A stretch of DNA of 9,941 bases. It comes from an uncultured Bacteroidota bacterium. GTDB lineage: Bacteria; Bacteroidota; Bacteroidia; Chitinophagales; Chitinophagaceae. The notes under the pieces are model-generated. The model ran no database searches. It was not told the origin of the DNA and saw only the letters and a program-made list of their open reading frames with translations. The position numbers and the translations under genes are program-made. This document shows positions 5,575 to 9,941 of the stretch, piece after piece; within the stretch, counting starts at the first letter, position 1, and each line of letters begins with the position of its first letter. The stretch spans positions 1 through 9,941 of the forward strand of contig CAIYVS010000149.1 of NCBI GenBank assembly GCA_903929655.1. The letters are read 5' to 3'.

Positions 5575-6384
5575 TTATTGTTTGTCTACCTGTAGATATA
5601 ATGTATCGGAATTAATACCAGTAAATATACCAACTCCATTGTTGATTCCTGTGGACGGTGTTGATAGGTTCTGTGAATTACTGCTGCTATTGTCATATAA
5701 AGAAGCATAGTCGGGATTAATATGAAACAGTACTATCCGGTGTCTTCCGAAGTAAGTAAAACTTCTGGTGTTTATATCCTCAGATGCAGATATCGTGGGT
5801 CTATTCCGGAAAATTAATGTAGTGTCAGCCGATGTAGAAGTTGTGTCAATGACGCGTATAGGGTTTTTTTCAAGATTTTGTACAACGATCAAATAATAAG
5901 AAGCATCATCGTTGCTCCATGTTAGTGTTACAGGATCGGCTTGCGCTGGTGGGGGAAATGTTGTAGTAGTAGATGAAGTAACCTGTTTTATTGAAATTTC
6001 TGTTGCTGATTGTGTAACGCTTGCCGGCTTTAATGGGATCACTGTAGATGCGGTTACTACTTTGTTGTTATATGCGAATTGAAGATCATATTTATTGCCG
6101 GCTCTGAGTATGAGTTCCGAATCAGTATAAACTCCGTTTCCTTTAGAAGTGAGATGATAAACAGTATCGTTGGAAGTGACCGTTATATCCAGTGAATCAA
6201 GTGATGGACCCGAAAATGTTTCCGAGGACGTGGATTGCTGGTGCGCTAATAACAAGCTGAATGCAATGCCGGGACTAAGATATGCAGTTACAACAGGATC
6301 AACATTATATTCAGGTAAAGACACTTCTTTTTTACAAGAAAACAGTGCTACCGGAAAGAGAATGAAAACGATACTTTTTTTCAT
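5575..6384 (-). CDS. DUF4249 outer-membrane lipoprotein partner of TonB-dependent receptor
   Basis: The 269-residue product begins with a lipoprotein signal peptide; the lipobox LFSC places the lipidated cysteine at C17, followed by KKE. The mature part is beta-rich: an early strand PVVTAYLSPG (30-39), Thr/Ser-rich repeats, and a C-terminal block from SFTYFGRH through HINPDYASLYDN to NNGVGIFTG and TLYLQV. This order matches DUF4249, a family commonly encoded next to TonB-dependent receptors in Bacteroidota and thought to act as a surface partner much as SusD does for SusC. The ATG follows the receptor stop codon with no gap (TAAATG), so expression is probably coupled and the protein most likely works with that receptor. 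Length is toward the short side for the family but both ends look complete. The ligand is unknown. Confidence 0.85.
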   Translation of the reverse strand: MKKSIVFILFPVALFSCKKEVSLPEYNVDPVVTAYLSPGIAFSLLLAHQQSTSSETFSGPSLDSLDITVTSNDTVYHLTSKGNGVYTDSELILRAGNKYDLQFAYNNKVVTASTVIPLKPASVTQSATEISIKQVTSSTTTTFPPPAQADPVTLTWSNDDASYYLIVVQNLEKNPIRVIDTTSTSADTTLIFRNRPTISASEDINTRSFTYFGRHRIVLFHINPDYASLYDNSSSNSQNLSTPSTGINNGVGIFTGINSDTLYLQVDKQ

Positions 6385-9135
6385 TTATTTGAGTTTAAGA
6401 GATAATGTAAGATTAGGAGTGAAACTCAGATAATTAACGTTGGTTTCAACTACATGATTGTCTACAACCGTAAACTCTTTATACCATACATTTTCTCGTG
6501 CATAGACATTAAACAGAGAAATGCCCACATAGCCTACATCTTTTTTTGCTTCGTTATAGAAATGGAAATTTACGGACACGTCCATTCTATGATAATCAGG
6601 CAACCTCAATGTGTTCTTTGAAGTTACGGTAACATAGTTTTCAGTGGTGCCATCCAGCAATGTCACGCCATAGCTTCCTCCCGGCGCCGTGTATGGTTTT
6701 CCGCTTGCATATATCCATGTAGCCGCAAAGTCCCAGCGGTTCCATTTGTACATGCCAACTATTTTAAACTCATGCCTTACATCCTGGTCCGCTGGAAAAT
6801 CCTGTGCTGAAAAGATGGCAAAGTGGTCCATTGTTTTCGCTAAGGTGTAACTTACCCATCCTGTAAATTTGCCAAGCTTTTTTTGCGCCGTAAATTCTAT
6901 TCCCTGGGAATAACCTGTCCCTACATAAAAATTCTGGCTGTAACTTATGCCTGATGTGTTGGCAGAAAACCGTTCCGTGTATTGAGTAATATTATCCAGG
7001 GATTTATAGTATCCCTCAACTCCAAATAAGTAAGCGGAAGTTTCATAACTAAGACCTGCTATATAGTGTACGGCACTGCTCACGGGGACCGTAGTTTTAT
7101 CAGATAATATCCAGAATTCACTGCTGCCTGCTGATATGTCTTCTCTGGTAATTCGGTTGGCAAATTGATAATACTCGCCGTATGCTGCTTTAAACGAAAG
7201 CTTGTGCGTAATGTTATAATTTAACGCCAGCCTGGGTTCTGTATATTGTTTTTGGGTAGTGCCGAAATAGCTTAACCTTACTCCCGGAGTCAATACCAGC
7301 TTATTCTTGAAGAATAGGAACTGATCTTGCAGATAGCCACCTGCAAGCAGGCTGGCATTGTGGCTGTTTACAAGAAGTGCGGTGTCATTTTGTGAATAGG
7401 TGTACTTTATATCGTATTGTGTGCCAAAAAAACCGAACCCAATATGGTTCCATTTGGTTATGGCCCAGTCAAAGTCGGACCGCAACGACAGGTCTTTGAG
7501 GTTATTATGTTCAAAAATTCCCGTGATAGTGGTTGTCGTGTCACCAGGCCTGCCAAAAGTGCCATTAGTAATACGGTTACGATCACTGTAAAAATTTGAA
7601 TAGCTAAGCACCGTATTGCTGTGTAATTTACTGGTCCATTTTCTTTGCCAACCCATACTCATTCCTGTGTTACCATAAGTTGTGACATCGGTTGTGCCGA
7701 AATTCAATGATATGCCCATATTCGCAAGGAACGCCGGGGTGTTTACCGTAAAGCTGTTATTAAGATCATCGCTGCCATTAAAGAAGCTATAAGTAAATAC
7801 ATCTTTTTTAGTAGGCGTGAAAGTAAGACGCGTATTAATATCATAGAAATAAGATTTTGCTTTTGTTACCCCATCAGCACCACCCGGGCCACGACCGCTG
7901 CCACTATTTGTTTGTTGGGAAGACCCTGAGTTTTTATTAAATGAGTTAAATATCCAATTGTAAATCGGGCCATTCCAGGATCGTCTAACAGCAGCTACCA
8001 TGGAAAGATTTTCTGTAATAGGTATTTCGGTAAAAAGGTTGGCGCTTAACAGGCTAACATCTCCACCCAGATTAAATTGTTTTGTACTTCCTTCTTTGCC
8101 GGTAATATCTGTAACGCTTGACAGCCGTCCACCATACTTAGCCTCAAATCCCCCTTTAAACAGTTCTACTTCTTTTACGGCATTTGCATTAAACGCACTG
8201 AAGAAGCCATATAAGTGATCTACCTGATAAACAGTAAAGCCATCATATATCACCAGGTTCTGGTCTGGCGTTCCGCCACGTACATATAGCCCTGAAGAAG
8301 ACTCATTCGCCGCACTTATGCCAGGCATAAGCTGGAAAGTACGCATGATGTCTTTTTCCCCCACATTGGGTATTTGGGCTAACTTTTCCGGAGATAATTT
8401 TATGGTACTGATAGTAGAACCGGACATTTTCATAAGATCTATTTTGTTAGCTGTAATAACAGCTTCATCCAGCATATGGGCTTCCTGATGGAGTCCAATG
8501 GTGAGACTATTTTTGTCTGTTTTAGGAGTCAGATATATGTCCGCCGGAGTGTATCCGATCAAAGAAACAGATATGGTAACAGTATCAGAGGGAACATCAT
8601 TTATAGTGTAAGCGCCGTCTTTATCTGATATAGTACCCAGGGAGGTGCCCTTTATAGAAACATATGCTCCTGCAAGCAATTCATTGGTCGAATCATCTGC
8701 AATATGCCCTGACAGATTGAATTTTAATGTTTGTGGAATACCCTGGTACTTTTTGATGTTATTTGAGAACGCAAGTGTACGTTTTTTGACATTGTGTATG
8801 TGTTTGGCCTTTACATAGATGGTCAATGTACTGTCTATCGTACAGGAAAGGTCATTATCCCTGATTGTAATTTCTAAAGCTATTGGTACAGTTGTACCAA
8901 TGTACCAATAATCAAATAATATCGTACTACAATAAGCTGTATCATAAATAATTTTCAATCCATAATGCTCACAGAGAAAATTGTAAACAGAATCTAAAGG
9001 TTCCATCCTGAAATGTTCGCTAATTTTAATTTTATCTAAAGGCGATGGAAGTCTTTTTACCTGCTTTTTAAAAATCTGCGATTGGGCACTACATATGCAT
9101 AATATAGAAATTAGAACAATAAGTGTTCGCTTCAT
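6385..9135 (-). CDS. TonB-dependent outer-membrane receptor with STN-like and CarboxypepD-reg-like N-domains
   Basis: This 916-residue protein is a TonB-dependent importer or signal transducer of the outer membrane. A signal peptide (about 1-20) is followed by an STN-like alpha/beta domain (about 36-112: PLDSVYNFLCEHYGLKIIYD and later DSTLTIYVK), a carboxypeptidase-regulatory-like beta sandwich (about 139-217: SGHIADDSTNELLAGAYVSI, then GTISDKDGAYTI), the plug (about 235-352, with GLYVRGGTPDQNLVIYDG at 282-299 and GGFEAKYGGRLSSV at 338-351) and a 22-strand-type barrel to the end (NLTLSLKLK). A Ser/Gly-rich loop near residues 410-430 is probably extracellular. It is the first gene of the four-gene unit and abuts the DUF4249 gene. 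STN domains in such receptors usually contact a FecR-type anti-sigma factor; none is encoded here, and a LytS/LytTR pair takes its place. No substrate can be named. Confidence 0.93.
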   Translation of the reverse strand: MKRTLIVLISILCICSAQSQIFKKQVKRLPSPLDKIKISEHFRMEPLDSVYNFLCEHYGLKIIYDTAYCSTILFDYWYIGTTVPIALEITIRDNDLSCTIDSTLTIYVKAKHIHNVKKRTLAFSNNIKKYQGIPQTLKFNLSGHIADDSTNELLAGAYVSIKGTSLGTISDKDGAYTINDVPSDTVTISVSLIGYTPADIYLTPKTDKNSLTIGLHQEAHMLDEAVITANKIDLMKMSGSTISTIKLSPEKLAQIPNVGEKDIMRTFQLMPGISAANESSSGLYVRGGTPDQNLVIYDGFTVYQVDHLYGFFSAFNANAVKEVELFKGGFEAKYGGRLSSVTDITGKEGSTKQFNLGGDVSLLSANLFTEIPITENLSMVAAVRRSWNGPIYNWIFNSFNKNSGSSQQTNSGSGRGPGGADGVTKAKSYFYDINTRLTFTPTKKDVFTYSFFNGSDDLNNSFTVNTPAFLANMGISLNFGTTDVTTYGNTGMSMGWQRKWTSKLHSNTVLSYSNFYSDRNRITNGTFGRPGDTTTTITGIFEHNNLKDLSLRSDFDWAITKWNHIGFGFFGTQYDIKYTYSQNDTALLVNSHNASLLAGGYLQDQFLFFKNKLVLTPGVRLSYFGTTQKQYTEPRLALNYNITHKLSFKAAYGEYYQFANRITREDISAGSSEFWILSDKTTVPVSSAVHYIAGLSYETSAYLFGVEGYYKSLDNITQYTERFSANTSGISYSQNFYVGTGYSQGIEFTAQKKLGKFTGWVSYTLAKTMDHFAIFSAQDFPADQDVRHEFKIVGMYKWNRWDFAATWIYASGKPYTAPGGSYGVTLLDGTTENYVTVTSKNTLRLPDYHRMDVSVNFHFYNEAKKDVGYVGISLFNVYARENVWYKEFTVVDNHVVETNVNYLSFTPNLTLSLKLK

Positions 9136-9370
9136 TTATACGATTTTGACTGTACAAATTGCTAACAAATTTTCTATGGAAAATAAAAAAGAGGCGATTC
9201 GATAAAATCACGATACCAAAATGGAAATTTGTTCAAAATCCGTTTCGGCTACATACCTATGTTTTATTCTTAATTCATGCAAAAACCATTGGTTTGTCTC
9301 AAAAAAAATAGTAGTTAAGCGAAGATGGGAATGTTGTATAGCACATAAGACTACTATACAAAACTAAAGA
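9136..9370. promoter_or_regulatory. Divergent promoter region with inverted repeats
   Basis: This 235-nt gap separates the operon (leftward) from the decayed gene (rightward) and must hold the operon promoter. TTGTATAG (9334-9341) and CTATACAA (9354-9361) form an 8-bp inverted repeat with a 12-nt spacer; a further CTATACA follows at 9384-9390, 30 nt from the second arm. ATAGTAGT (9308-9315) and ACTACTAT (9350-9357) form an overlapping inverted repeat. These are candidate regulator sites, possibly for the LytTR protein, but they lie closer to the pseudogene than to the operon start. No clean TTG/TAnnTTTG promoter was found on either strand. Confidence 0.35.
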
Positions 9371-9701
9371 ATGGGAAAGTTTTCTATACACAGGCACTCT
9401 TTACTATTTGGTATATTGATGTTTACATTTCGGGGGCAGGCTTTAGCTCAAACCAGTCATGCCGTTACAGGGAAAATACTTGATTAAAATGGCAGCGGTT
9501 ATTCTGAAGCCAAGATATTGGCAAAAACTATGCAGATAGAAACCTTGTCATATATAAAAATGAGGATCTTATGCTTGATGTGCCGGACGATGATAATATA
9601 TTTATTATTCAAGTCAGAGGTTATGATATGAGACTGCTAAGGAAACAGATGGAACAATAACAGTAAAACTCCACTGAATGTGGTATTGATTCGATATTTA
9701 A
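9371..9701 (+). pseudogene. Decayed secreted or TonB-receptor-like gene, 5' part
   Basis: From ATG at 9371 a signal peptide is clear (KFSIHRHSLLFGILMFTF...ALAQ, about 27 residues), then TSHAVTGKILD, the typical opening of a carboxypeptidase-regulatory-like domain as found at the start of SusC-type receptors. A TAA at 9485 then interrupts an otherwise continuing frame (NGSGYSEA). The homologous reading moves to another frame at about 9514 (DIGKNYADRNLVIYKNEDLM, then VRGYD), to a third at about 9642 (ETDGTITVK) and to a fourth segment at about 9671 (TPLNVVLIRY). One stop and several small indels make a functional product very unlikely. The sequence is then cut at about 9701 by the insertion sequence. 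The receptor-type assignment rests on a short stretch and is moderate; any signal-bearing protein with this domain would fit. Confidence 0.65.
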
Positions 9702-9941
9702 ACCCAGATTTTGCAGTTGAATAAAATCTGACAGCATGTCGTATTTTTAGGTATGAGTCTTCGCCATCAATATGTAGATCAGCCTGTAACGCCTTGGGGA
9801 GGTATGCAGGAGATGAAAAAGCTTATAGATAAAACGGGCATTAGCAAAAAGCTATTGGAATTAGGGTTACCCGAGGGCAAGAGTAACAATACGATTGATC
9901 CTGTAAGCATCATTGAAAGCTTTTGGGTTAGTATCTGGATA
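9702..9941 (+). mobile_element. Left end of an IS1380-family insertion sequence (truncated by window)
   Basis: The transposase frame beginning at 9753 belongs to the IS1380 family, and homology to the decayed gene stops about 50 nt upstream of it. At the junction is TTAA (9698-9701) followed by ACCCAGATTTTGCAG, which fits an AT-rich target site followed by an inverted-repeat end beginning with C residues. The exact end is inferred, because the right inverted repeat lies beyond 9941. A short leader of this size before the transposase start is normal for the family. Confidence 0.6.
9753..9941 (+). CDS. IS1380-family transposase, N-terminal part
   Basis: Sixty-three residues are visible, from ATG at 9753 to the end of the window, with no stop. 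The text YVDQPVTPWGGMQEMKKLID, then ELGLPEGKSNN and IIESFWVSIWI, is the characteristic N-terminus of IS1380-type DDE transposases of Bacteroidota, which act in cut-and-paste or replicative movement of their own element. An in-frame stop at 9729-9731 precedes it, and ATG 9753 is the first in-frame start after it. The visible part is undamaged, so the element may be recent. The catalytic DDE residues lie outside the window and could not be checked. Confidence 0.85.
   Translation, partial: MSLRHQYVDQPVTPWGGMQEMKKLIDKTGISKKLLELGLPEGKSNNTIDPVSIIESFWVSIWI

Overview
The window looks like chromosomal DNA of a member of the Bacteroidota, most likely a Chitinophaga-like member of the Chitinophagaceae. 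This rests on the gene content: the C-terminal tail of a type IX secretion (T9SS) cargo protein, a TonB-dependent receptor paired with a DUF4249 lipoprotein, a LytS/LytTR two-component pair and an IS1380-type transposase. AT-rich gaps without Shine-Dalgarno sequences fit as well. The genus is an inference.

Layout. Bases 1-96 hold the 3' end of a plus-strand gene whose product ends in a T9SS sorting domain. A strong bidirectional hairpin terminator (227-257) separates it from a convergent minus-strand group. That group is cdsA (1240-2100, CDP-diacylglycerol synthase), psd (559-1212, phosphatidylserine decarboxylase) and a 57-residue exported Cys/Lys-rich peptide gene (287-460). From 2101 to 3104 there is about 1 kb with no credible gene but many repeats. 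These include two diverged copies (A, 2454-2590; B, 2704-2817) of one element whose stem bases change in a compensatory way, a perfect 14-bp palindrome between them, short tandem repeats, and the first (R1) of two larger structured repeats. R1 and R2 (about 3487-3625) stand in direct orientation on either side of a small coiled-coil/membrane-anchor gene (3105-3365).

The main module is a four-gene minus-strand operon, 9135 down to 3804: a 916-residue TonB-dependent receptor with an STN-like N-terminal domain, a DUF4249 lipoprotein starting directly after the receptor stop codon, a LytS-type sensor kinase 14 nt further on, and a LytTR response regulator whose start overlaps the kinase stop (TAATG). 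Very tight spacing implies one transcript and joint function. The likely job is uptake of an unidentified ligand across the outer membrane, coupled to envelope sensing by the kinase, whose first periplasmic loop is rich in histidine, and to transcriptional control by the LytTR regulator.

The right end is decaying. Divergent from the operon is a wrecked gene (9371-9701) that starts with a signal peptide and a carboxypeptidase-regulatory-like segment, has an in-frame stop and several frame changes, and appears to be cut by an IS1380-family insertion sequence beginning near 9702. The transposase (from 9753) runs off the window.
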